This document shows positions 1 through 5,555 of a DNA stretch of 5,980 nucleotides, piece by piece (the first letter of the stretch is position 1; every line of letters begins with the position of its first letter). Below the pieces are notes generated by a model. The model was not told the DNA's origin and searched no databases. It was given only the letters and a program-made list of their open reading frames with translations. The position numbers were made by a program, and so were the translations under genes. Source of the stretch: Verrucomicrobiota bacterium (GTDB lineage Bacteria; Verrucomicrobiota; Verrucomicrobiia; Opitutales; Opitutaceae); the NCBI GenBank assembly GCA_030916665.1, contig JAUPWC010000131.1, forward strand, positions 1 to 5,980, written 5' to 3'.

Positions 1-1693
1 CAAGCCGCGCCGGTTTGAAGGCCGGCCGCAGCACGGCGTCGCCGATGAGTTCGAGCGCAAGCGCGGCGTCGCCCGGCAACACCTCGGCGGTGAGGCCGTA
101 GCTGTTGTTCCCGGAGAACTCATGGAAGGAACCGCCGACGGCCTCGATGGCGCGAGCGACTTCCTCCGCGGAGCGGCGGGCCGTGTCCTTGGCCAGCAGC
201 GTGGCGAGCAGGGCGTTGGCGCCGCGGCGGCCCGCCGGCTCAAACATCGGACCGCCGGCGAAGGCCAGGCGGAAGTGCAGGCTGGGCAGGTTGCGGTTGG
301 GCTGGAGCAGCAGGCGCGCGCCGTTGGGCAGCCTGATCTCCTCGAAATCAAGGGAGGCAGCCTTGCGGGAGCCCGCCTCTCCGGCGGCGGCGGCGGCACT
401 TGTCGGATTGGAGGAGACGACGGTGAGCTTCTCCGGCACAAGGTAGGTGCGCATCACCTGCTTCAGTTTTGCGGGCGTGAGGGCGAACAGCCGCTCGAAA
501 TACTGGCGCGTGTAATTGACGTCGCCCACGACGACCTCGCCCGCCCCGAGGCGCGAGGCCTGGCCGGACATGGTCTTGCGCATGTTGACCTCGGAGGTCA
601 CGGCCTGACGCACAGCCTTGGCGAGGGCGGCGGCGCTGACGCCCTTCGCGGCAACGCGGTCCAACTCGCGGAGGATCGCCTGCTCGGCGGGCACCCGTTT
701 GTCCGGATCCGAAAGATAGGAAATGTAGAACAGGCCGCTCGTGCCCGGGCTCCACGACATGGCGTCGATGGTGTGGACCAGGCGCGACTTTTCACGGATG
801 GCCTGCCAGAGAACGGAGCTGTCGCCGTGGCCGAGCACCATCGCGAGCATGTCGAGCGCGGGTGTGTCGGGATGCGCCAGGCCGGGGATCTGCCAGCCAA
901 GGCCGGCGCGTGAGACCTGCACGTCCTCATGCAGGTGCATGTCGCGACGGGCAAGCTGCGCGGACTCGTCGGGCACGAGCACGGGAGCGAGGCGCGCGCG
1001 GGGAGCCTTGCCGAAGTGCTCGGCTATGCTCGCGCGGGTGGCCGCGACATCGAAGTCGCCCACGATCACGAGCACGAGGTTGTTGGGCACGTAGCGCGTG
1101 CGGTAGTAGCCCAGCAGGTCATCGCGCGTGGCGGAGGCAAACACCTCGCGGTGGCCGATGATCGGCTGGCGGTAGGGATGCGTGCGGAACGCCGTCTCGA
1201 ACAACGCCTGCGAGAGGCGCTGGTCGGGATCGTCGAGACACATGTCGATTTCGCGCAGGATGACGTCCTTCTCCTTGGCGACCTCGTCGGCGGGCAGCGT
1301 GGAACGGAGCACGGCGTCGGCCAGCAGATCGATGGCGACGCCGGTGTGGTTGCCCGGCACGTCGATGTAATAGACGGTGCGGTCGAAGGTCGTGTAGGCG
1401 TTGATGTAGCCGCCGTGCGCCTGGACGGTGGCCGAGATCTCGCGGCCGGCGCGCCGCTCGGTGCCCTTGAAGAGCATGTGCTCGAGGTAGTGCGAGAGAC
1501 CGGCGCCGAGGTGGGCGCCCTCATGGATGCTGCCGGTTTTCACCCACACCTGCACCGAGCTGACCGGGGAGGAGTGGTCGGACTTGAGCAGCACGGTCAG
1601 ACCGTTGGGCAGCGTGTAGCGTTCGATGGATTCGCGCCAGAGACTCTCGAGCAGGGCGAGGTCGCGCGGGCGGGCGGAGCGGGATTGGGGCAT
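1..1693 (-). CDS. M16-family zinc metallopeptidase (insulinase/processing-protease type), C-terminus outside window
   Basis: Reading the minus strand from the ATG at 1693-1691 gives 564 open residues to the window edge; the C-terminus is missing. The inverted zinc motif HYLEH lies at residues 68-72 (bases 1478-1492), in the setting LSHYLEHMLFKGT typical of M16. The third zinc ligand is probably E148 in ILREI, 76 residues after H72, the usual M16 spacing. A second M16 repeat starts near residue 450 (FEEIRLPNGARLLL). There the zinc motif is replaced by ALLAT (residues 494-498), so this half is non-catalytic, as is common in two-domain M16 proteins. The family cleaves peptides or signal sequences in a closed chamber. 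No signal peptide is visible, so the product is probably cytoplasmic. It begins 23 bases after the Minf_1886-family stop, suggesting one transcript. No clear Shine-Dalgarno precedes this ATG, the only convincing start. The physiological substrate cannot be told. Confidence 0.93.
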   Translation of the reverse strand, partial: MPQSRSARPRDLALLESLWRESIERYTLPNGLTVLLKSDHSSPVSSVQVWVKTGSIHEGAHLGAGLSHYLEHMLFKGTERRAGREISATVQAHGGYINAYTTFDRTVYYIDVPGNHTGVAIDLLADAVLRSTLPADEVAKEKDVILREIDMCLDDPDQRLSQALFETAFRTHPYRQPIIGHREVFASATRDDLLGYYRTRYVPNNLVLVIVGDFDVAATRASIAEHFGKAPRARLAPVLVPDESAQLARRDMHLHEDVQVSRAGLGWQIPGLAHPDTPALDMLAMVLGHGDSSVLWQAIREKSRLVHTIDAMSWSPGTSGLFYISYLSDPDKRVPAEQAILRELDRVAAKGVSAAALAKAVRQAVTSEVNMRKTMSGQASRLGAGEVVVGDVNYTRQYFERLFALTPAKLKQVMRTYLVPEKLTVVSSNPTSAAAAAGEAGSRKAASLDFEEIRLPNGARLLLQPNRNLPSLHFRLAFAGGPMFEPAGRRGANALLATLLAKDTARRSAEEVARAIEAVGGSFHEFSGNNSYGLTAEVLPGDAALALELIGDAVLRPAFKPARL

Positions 1694-1716
1694 TGAGCGG
1701 AAGCGGAGCAGGCGGT

Positions 1717-2145
1717 TCAGGATTGATCGGGGGCCCGGCGGCCGCGACGGCCCAGGGCAGGTTGGAACGGCTTCACGAAAGCCTCGTCGAAATCGTAGAT
1801 CTCGGCGAAGTCCTCGCGCCGGTCGCTCTCCGTTTTGCTGAACACGCTGTATTCGATCAGATTGAATACGATGTCGCCGAAGTCCGAGCAGCGGCGCACA
1901 CCCCACTTGTTGAGCACAGTTTTGGCGAGAGGTCCGTATTGATCGAGGGCGTAGTCGCGGATGCCCGTGAGCAGCTCGGCTCCCGTCACATGCTGGGATT
2001 TGCCCGTCCTCTCGGGCTGCTTGCGCTTCACTTCCTTGACCGTGTGGTCGAGCGCCTGGCGGACAAATTCATACGCCTTGCGGTCGAAGCGGTTGTCTTC
2101 CTTGCAGATCAGTCCGACGATTTCGGCAAATTCGAGGTCTTGCAT
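1717..2145 (-). CDS. Minf_1886 family protein (conserved in Planctomycetes/Verrucomicrobia, function unknown)
   Basis: This 142-residue protein matches my memory of the Minf_1886 family, a small conserved family of the PVC bacteria with no known function. The recognisable blocks are a first part with YEFVRQALDHT (residues 25-35), then HVTGAELLTGIRDYALDQYG (52-71), VLNKWGVRRCSDFGDIVFNL (78-97), KTESDRREDF (104-113), and a final YDFDEAFVKPF (117-127). The protein looks soluble and mostly helical. It has no signal peptide or membrane segment. The last dozen residues are basic and look poorly conserved. The ATG at 2145 fits the start the family usually has, though no good ribosome binding site precedes it. 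It is the first gene of a likely pair with the M16 peptidase downstream and is divergent from the Fur gene. No catalytic motif is visible, and I propose no function. Confidence 0.88.
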   Translation of the reverse strand: MQDLEFAEIVGLICKEDNRFDRKAYEFVRQALDHTVKEVKRKQPERTGKSQHVTGAELLTGIRDYALDQYGPLAKTVLNKWGVRRCSDFGDIVFNLIEYSVFSKTESDRREDFAEIYDFDEAFVKPFQPALGRRGRRAPDQS

Positions 2146-2237
2146 TTAAGTTCGTTCACGGGAGTAGCTAGCACAGCAAACCGGTCGCCGCAACCTCTCA
2201 ACCGATTCCTCTAAACCGTCGGATATTCTTACGCTTT

Positions 2238-2264
2238 TTGACTCCTGATTATCAAACTTAGTCT
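2238..2264 (+). promoter_or_regulatory. Weak sigma70-like promoter candidate for the Fur-family gene
   Basis: TTGACT at 2238-2243 matches the -35 consensus at five of six positions. TAGTCT at 2259-2264 is a poor -10 at three of six, and the 15-base spacer is short. The small palindrome TGATTATCA (2246-2254) lies inside the spacer and contains ATTATCA, one half of a Fur-type box. A repressor bound here would block the promoter, but only one half-site is present, so autoregulation is a guess. Confidence 0.3.
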
Positions 2265-2298
2265 CGCAATTCCAAGCAGTTCGGGCATATTTTCGTCA

Positions 2299-2304
2299 TT
2301 AGGA
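2299..2304 (+). promoter_or_regulatory. Ribosome binding site of the Fur-family gene
   Basis: TTAGGA ends seven bases before the ATG at 2312, a good Shine-Dalgarno distance. It supports this start over later in-frame codons and is one of the few clear ribosome sites in the window. Confidence 0.55.
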
Positions 2305-2311
2305 TTTTGAA

Positions 2312-2854
2312 ATGATCGCCGCCACCCAATCCAACCATCCGCTTGCTGGCGCACAGGAAAACCGCACCAAGGAGTCTTTCCTGAATGAGGCCTGCAACCG
2401 CATCCGCAACGCCGGCATGCGCGTGACCAAGCCCCGCGTGGCGCTGGTGGAGACCCTGCTCAAGCAGAATGGGCCGGTGAGCATCGAGCGCATCCATCAG
2501 GAGGTCGGCGTCGATTCCTGTGATCTCGTGACCATCTACCGCTGCCTCGCGGCCTTTGAGGAGCTTGGCATGGTCCGCCGCAGCTACCTGCACAACGGCA
2601 CCTGCCTTTACGAACAGACTTTCGACACCGCGCGGCACTACCACATCGTCTGCAAGACCTGCGGCAAAACCGAGAAGGTGGACTACGTGCTGGCCGGCGA
2701 CGCCGAGCAGAAGCTCAAGGACCGCGGCTTCGAACAGGTCAGCCATGTGCTGGAATTTTTCGGGGTCTGCCCCGAGTGCCAGCTGGCCTCCAAGTCCCTC
2801 ACGCGCGGCACGTCCGTCTCGGTGCCGACGTCGATCTCCGCCCCGCAGGCCTGA
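2312..2854 (+). CDS. Fur-superfamily metal-dependent transcriptional repressor
   Basis: This 180-residue protein has the Fur layout: an N-terminal winged helix with the recognition segment DLVTIYRCLAAFEELGMV (residues 71-88), then a dimerisation domain. C114, C117, C153 and C156 form two CxxC pairs, the structural zinc site of the family. Likely sensing-site ligands are E101, H109, H111, D124 and H145. The HYH at 109-111 looks more like the PerR pattern than the HHHDH of E. coli Fur. By hand alignment, the position of PerR His37 (E. coli Fur His33) falls on G54 or P55, so a PerR-type peroxide sensor is doubtful. Iron, zinc or manganese sensing cannot be decided. It has about 20 extra N-terminal residues and a Ser/Thr-rich tail (163-180) beyond the usual 140-150. 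It converges on a superoxide dismutase-ferredoxin pair. Confidence 0.93.
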   Translation: MIAATQSNHPLAGAQENRTKESFLNEACNRIRNAGMRVTKPRVALVETLLKQNGPVSIERIHQEVGVDSCDLVTIYRCLAAFEELGMVRRSYLHNGTCLYEQTFDTARHYHIVCKTCGKTEKVDYVLAGDAEQKLKDRGFEQVSHVLEFFGVCPECQLASKSLTRGTSVSVPTSISAPQA

Positions 2855-2860
2855 GCCTGC
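2845..2860. terminator. Perfect hairpin over the fur-type stop codon (candidate bidirectional terminator)
   Basis: GCAGGC (2845-2850) and GCCTGC (2855-2860) are exact inverted repeats around a four-base loop CTGA that contains the TGA stop of the Fur-type gene. All stem pairs are strong apart from one A-T. No T-run follows on either strand, so it is not a textbook intrinsic terminator. Its place between convergent genes suggests a role in ending or separating the two transcripts. Confidence 0.4.
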
Positions 2861-2865
2861 ACCGG

Positions 2866-3198
2866 TCAGCCGCCCAGCGGCTGCACCGCCCGCACCCACT
2901 CCTTGACGGGGATGCCGCCCTCCAGGTGTTCGCGACGGATGCGATCAAACCGCTCGGGCGTGACCTGCGCATACCAGACGCCTTCGGGATAGACCACGAG
3001 CCAGGGGCCTTCACTGCACAGACGCAGGCACGCCGCCTTGGTCCGCATCATCGGCACCGGGCATGACTTCAACGACGCCTTGAGATGCTCCCAGGATTTC
3101 TGACCATCGTCGGCCGAACAGCAATCCGGCCCGACACAGAGAAACAGGTGCCGGCGCGCCGCCGGGAGGCCGATCTCCGTGAAATTCTTGGCCCCCAT
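2866..3198 (-). CDS. Thioredoxin-like [2Fe-2S] ferredoxin domain protein
   Basis: This 110-residue protein fits the small thioredoxin-fold [2Fe-2S] ferredoxins related to the NuoE C-terminal domain. The first cluster cysteines lie in HLFLCVGPDCC (C21, then C26 or C27) after a first beta strand. The second pair is in AACLRLC (C57 and C61, spaced CxxxC), followed by the family-typical GPWLVVYPEGVWYAQVTPE and a closing helix up to HLEGGIPVKEW. C46 is an extra cysteine in between. Such proteins carry single electrons in the cytoplasm; the partner here is unknown. The gene starts seven bases after the stop of the superoxide dismutase gene, so the two are surely co-transcribed. That pairing suggests, without proof, a link to redox stress. 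The ATG at 3198 has no clear ribosome binding site and may rely on translational coupling. Confidence 0.9.
   Translation of the reverse strand: MGAKNFTEIGLPAARRHLFLCVGPDCCSADDGQKSWEHLKASLKSCPVPMMRTKAACLRLCSEGPWLVVYPEGVWYAQVTPERFDRIRREHLEGGIPVKEWVRAVQPLGG
2867..2883. terminator. Second perfect hairpin at the ferredoxin 3' end (candidate terminator)
   Basis: CAGCCGC (2867-2873) and GCGGCTG (2877-2883) form an exact seven-base stem with loop CCA. It overlaps the last codons and stop of the ferredoxin gene and sits six bases from the first hairpin. Again no T-run follows. The coding sequence (VQPLGG at the C-terminus) partly constrains these bases, so chance is not excluded. Confidence 0.35.
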
Positions 3199-3205
3199 GG
3201 CGGAG

Positions 3206-3940
3206 TCAGGCGCGTCGCGCCGCGGCGAAGTTCACCTCGGCCTGCGTCCAGTTGAGCACGTCCCAGAAGGCCGCCACGTAATCCGCGCGGCGGTTCTGGT
3301 AATGCAGGTAGTAGGCGTGCTCCCAGACATCGAGGCCGATGACCGGCGAGAGACCATCGGAAAGCGGCGAGTCCTGATTGGCCGTCGAGTGGATGACGAG
3401 CGTGCCATCCGGTTTGGCGCTGAGCCAGGCCCAGCCGCTGCCGAAACGCTTCATCGCGGCATCGGCGAACTGCTTCTTGAACCCGTCCATCGAACCGAAG
3501 GATTCCGCGATCACGACCGGCAGCTGCTGGACGGACACGACCGCCACCGGCGAGATCAGTTTCCAGAAGAACGCGTGGTTCACATGCCCGCCCGCGTTGT
3601 TGCGGATGCCGGTGCGGATCGCTTCCGCCACGCCGGCCAGATCCCGCACCAGCGCCTCGGGTCCGCGCGCCAGGAGGTCGGGGTGGTCTTTCAGGAGGTT
3701 CTTCGCGTTGGTGATGTAGGCCTGATGATGCTTGGTGTGGTGGATCTCCATCGTGCGCGCGTCGAAGTGCGGCTCCAGTGCGCCGTAGGCGTAACCCAGC
3801 GGCGGCAGGTCCCACCCAAGCGGCGCGGGTCCGGTCGCGGCCGCCGCCCGGTGCAGACCGAGGCCGGCGGCGGCGGTGGCGGTGCCGATGATCTTGAGGG
3901 CGGTGCGGCGTGAAACGGGGGCGGATTCGTTGGGGGTCAT
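3206..3940 (-). CDS. sodA: Superoxide dismutase, Mn type, with Tat signal peptide (exported)
   Basis: The product is an Fe/Mn superoxide dismutase, which turns superoxide into oxygen and hydrogen peroxide. With the ATG at 3940 it has 244 residues. Metal ligands by homology to E. coli SodA are H67 (in MEIHHTKHH), H122 (in GGHVNH), D204 and H208 (in LDVWEH). The glutamine of STANQDSPL and the glycines of NNAGGH are the manganese-type signature, hence the symbol; iron or cambialistic use is not excluded. Residues 10-35 form a twin-arginine signal, SRRTALK followed by a small hydrophobic stretch and AAAA, so the folded, metal-loaded enzyme is probably sent to the periplasm. An in-frame TTG at 3976 would add 12 residues ahead of the signal. 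I prefer the ATG because it gives a standard Tat N-region. The ferredoxin gene follows in the same transcript. Confidence 0.95.
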   Translation of the reverse strand: MTPNESAPVSRRTALKIIGTATAAAGLGLHRAAAATGPAPLGWDLPPLGYAYGALEPHFDARTMEIHHTKHHQAYITNAKNLLKDHPDLLARGPEALVRDLAGVAEAIRTGIRNNAGGHVNHAFFWKLISPVAVVSVQQLPVVIAESFGSMDGFKKQFADAAMKRFGSGWAWLSAKPDGTLVIHSTANQDSPLSDGLSPVIGLDVWEHAYYLHYQNRRADYVAAFWDVLNWTQAEVNFAAARRA

Positions 3941-3961
3941 GGATGGGCACCATGAGCCAAA

Positions 3962-3970
3962 CCTCTCTCC
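3962..3970 (-). promoter_or_regulatory. Shine-Dalgarno-like site upstream of the dismutase, badly placed
   Basis: On the minus strand this reads GGAGAGAGG, the best ribosome-binding-like stretch near the dismutase. It lies 21 bases before the preferred ATG (3940), too far for normal use, but 8 bases before an out-of-frame ATG at 3953-3951. It also falls within the coding extension if the TTG at 3976 is the true start. Confidence 0.3.
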
Positions 3971-4004
3971 GCGCAAGACCGGGCCACCGCATGCGCGGGC
4001 TTGT

Positions 4005-4033
4005 TTTATGCGGGGGACGGCACTAGCTGTCCC
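4005..4033 (-). promoter_or_regulatory. Promoter candidate for the dismutase-ferredoxin transcript
   Basis: On the minus strand GGGACA (4033-4028) and CATAAA (4010-4005) are separated by 17 bases. Each matches the sigma70 consensus at four of six positions. Transcription would begin near 3998, giving a leader of roughly 55-60 bases before the ATG at 3940. The -35 side almost touches the divergent PilZ start at 4036. No Fur-type box is evident in the 95-base gap 3941-4035. Confidence 0.3.
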
Positions 4034-4035
4034 GG

Positions 4036-4779
4036 GTGCTACTGTTCAGCCGCATACTCGGTTTTGAGGAAACCCACATCCGTGAAATAGAACGCCGGCG
4101 CGAGCAGCGCTACACGCCCGGCAAGGTCTTTCCCCTGCAGGCCACCATCGACGTGGAGGGCGAACCGCGCAACGCGAAGATCATCGACCTGTCACCCGGT
4201 GGCGCGGGCCTGCGCGTCTCCGGCCCGGCCTATTCCCGGGGCGCTCTCGCGAAACTGCACCTCATGATCGAGGATTCCTGGATCGAGTTTCCCTGCACCA
4301 TCGCGCATGTGCGACACCTCCCCTCCGGCTGCCGCCTGGGCCTGACGGCCGGGTTCGCCAGCTTCGCCGAGAAAAAGGCGTACCTCCAGCTGTTGCAACC
4401 GGTGGCCATCGGCAGTGTCTTCCGCGCCACCCCACCCGATGAGGTGCGCCAGCTGGACCCCGGCATGCACCGACTCGTTTTCGCCGGCCGCCCCGGCACC
4501 GAGCTGAGCGTCTGGCAGCAGGGTGACGCCGACGGCCCCTTCCACAGCCTGCACTGGCAGATGGACGACTACATCGTGCAGGCCACGACCGGAGCCGAGC
4601 CGCAGATCTATTCGCGCAAATACATGATCGCGCCCACCAAGGCAAAAACCGGCAGCCCCAGCTACCGCAAGCTGCCCGCCGACGTGCAGGCGGAGATCGG
4701 CCGCCTCTTCCGCTGGACCATGCTCAACCTGCCCAAGGACATCCCCGCCGACGTCCGCTCCTTCGTGCAGGGATTCTGA
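4036..4779 (+). CDS. PilZ-domain c-di-GMP receptor with unrecognised C-terminal region (copy 1)
   Basis: This 247-residue protein starts with GTG. An in-frame TAG at 4024 rules out a longer form except from a CTG. Residues 1-11 (MLLFSRILGFE) form an N-terminal tag shared with the next gene. The PilZ domain covers about 20-115. It keeps both c-di-GMP motifs, R21xxxR25 (RREQR) and DxSxxG as D51-S53-G56 in DLSPGG, so it should bind the second messenger. After it comes about 130 residues I do not recognise: QLLQPVAIG (118-126), LSVW (157-160), HSLHWQMDDY (170-179) and a final helix with LFRW (224-227) and PADVRSF (237-243). There is no signal peptide or membrane segment, so it is probably cytoplasmic. 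It is followed after 15 bases by a paralogue and is divergent from the dismutase. The output is unknown; motility, adhesion or envelope control would be usual for PilZ. Confidence 0.88.
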   Translation: MLLFSRILGFEETHIREIERRREQRYTPGKVFPLQATIDVEGEPRNAKIIDLSPGGAGLRVSGPAYSRGALAKLHLMIEDSWIEFPCTIAHVRHLPSGCRLGLTAGFASFAEKKAYLQLLQPVAIGSVFRATPPDEVRQLDPGMHRLVFAGRPGTELSVWQQGDADGPFHSLHWQMDDYIVQATTGAEPQIYSRKYMIAPTKAKTGSPSYRKLPADVQAEIGRLFRWTMLNLPKDIPADVRSFVQGF

Positions 4780-4794
4780 CGACCCTCCGCCACC

Positions 4795-5550
4795 GTGTTG
4801 CTCTTCCGCCGCATCTTCAACTTTGAGAAAGCCAAGGTCGAGCAGCTGGCCGACCTGCGTCTCAACCAGCGCTACGCGCCGGGCGCGGCGTTTCCGCTGC
4901 AGGCGCGGCTGATCGACGGCACCATCGAGACTGGCGCCCGGGTGGAAAACATTTCGGGCAACGGCGTGGGCCTTCTCCTCCCCACGCCGCACGCCGGCCT
5001 GACGGAAGGCGGGAGCGTGAAAGTGCGACTGCTGCTGGCGGACTTCCAGCTCACGCTCGCCGCGCGCGTGGCCCAGATGCGGGCGGCGGACCGCGGGCAG
5101 CGTTGCGGCCTGAGCCTGCAATTCGGCGATTTCCTCGAGCAAAAGACCTTCCACCAGCTCCTCCACCCCGTCGCCATCGGCCAGTCGCTAAAGGCCGTGC
5201 CGCCCGAGCGCGTGGTGCAGAACGAGCCGCAGTTCATCAAGCAGGTCTTCCGCGGCGAGGAGCACTCGGCGCTGACCGTGTGGCTGGACAAATCATTCGG
5301 CACGCCGCTGCACAGCTTCGAGTTTGAGACGAACGACTACTTCTGCCGCGCCGACGCGAAGCTCGGCCTGCTTGAAGCCTATGTGCGCGAGAGCACCGAC
5401 TCGCACAAGGGCAAGCTGAGCAACCCGGTGTTCGACACCAGCGGCGGACTCAACGACGAGATCCGCCAGCTCTTCCGCTGGATCCTGCCCAACCTCTCCC
5501 GCGAAGTCCCCGACGACGTGCGGGCCTTCCTCCAGCGCTTCGCGACGTAA
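4795..5550 (+). CDS. PilZ-domain c-di-GMP receptor with unrecognised C-terminal region (copy 2)
   Basis: This 251-residue paralogue of the preceding gene also starts with GTG, after a gap of 15 bases, so the pair is one operon. The shared tag is MLLFRRIFNFE (1-11). The PilZ motifs are complete: R22xxxR26 (RLNQR) and NxSxxG as N52-S54-G57 in NISGNG. The C-terminal region follows copy 1 block by block: QLLHPVAIG (121-129), AVPPERV (134-140), LTVW (160-163), HSFEFETNDY (173-182), LFRW (226-229) and PDDVRAF (239-245). Between these blocks the two copies have diverged, so the duplication is old, not a recent copying event. Asp in motif 2 of copy 1 is Asn here; both are allowed in PilZ. Ligand-binding strength or partners may thus differ. 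The protein looks cytoplasmic. Its TAA lies five bases from the convergent gatB stop. Confidence 0.88.
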   Translation: MLLFRRIFNFEKAKVEQLADLRLNQRYAPGAAFPLQARLIDGTIETGARVENISGNGVGLLLPTPHAGLTEGGSVKVRLLLADFQLTLAARVAQMRAADRGQRCGLSLQFGDFLEQKTFHQLLHPVAIGQSLKAVPPERVVQNEPQFIKQVFRGEEHSALTVWLDKSFGTPLHSFEFETNDYFCRADAKLGLLEAYVRESTDSHKGKLSNPVFDTSGGLNDEIRQLFRWILPNLSREVPDDVRAFLQRFAT

Positions 5551-5555
5551 GCGGC

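Larger units (their letters stand above)
2146..2311. promoter_or_regulatory. Divergent intergenic region between Minf_1886-family gene and fur-type gene
   Basis: This 166-base gap separates two divergent genes and is visibly richer in A and T than its surroundings, especially from about 2215 to 2311. It must carry the start signals of both genes. On the plus side I can point to a weak promoter candidate (2238-2264) and a good ribosome binding site (2299-2304). On the minus side I find no convincing promoter. Confidence 0.6.

Noticed and set aside
122..1696. Long plus-strand open frames at 122-913 and 929-1696
   Set aside because: They lie opposite the M16 peptidase, which shows clear family motifs. 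Their translations are low-complexity Gly/Ala/Arg-rich mixes typical of antisense frames in GC-rich DNA.
2258..2899. 213-codon minus-strand open frame opposite the Fur-type gene
   Set aside because: It covers the Fur-type gene antisense and carries no recognisable domain.
3069..3992. 307-codon minus-strand frame across the dismutase and part of the ferredoxin gene
   Set aside because: It is Arg/Pro-rich and lacks any family motif, while the alternative frame encodes an unmistakable superoxide dismutase. Only its early ATG and ribosome-like site are kept as a finding.
3988..3995. Palindrome CGCATGCG in the dismutase-PilZ gap
   Set aside because: An eight-base palindrome is expected by chance in DNA of this composition and has no partner site or fitting position relative to a promoter.
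4001..4029. Plus-strand promoter TTGTTT - 17 bases - TAGCTG for the PilZ pair
   Set aside because: Matches to the consensus are only three and two of six, and the start would fall on the GTG itself. A leaderless transcript is possible but not supported.
4192..5166. 324-codon minus-strand open frame opposite both PilZ genes
   Set aside because: It spans two well-supported plus-strand genes and their junction, and its translation shows no domain. It is an antisense shadow caused by GC bias.
4036..5550. Recent gene duplication or a long direct repeat in the PilZ pair
   Set aside because: Similarity is clear at protein level only in blocks; the DNA is not near-identical, so the duplication is old and no DNA repeat should be annotated.
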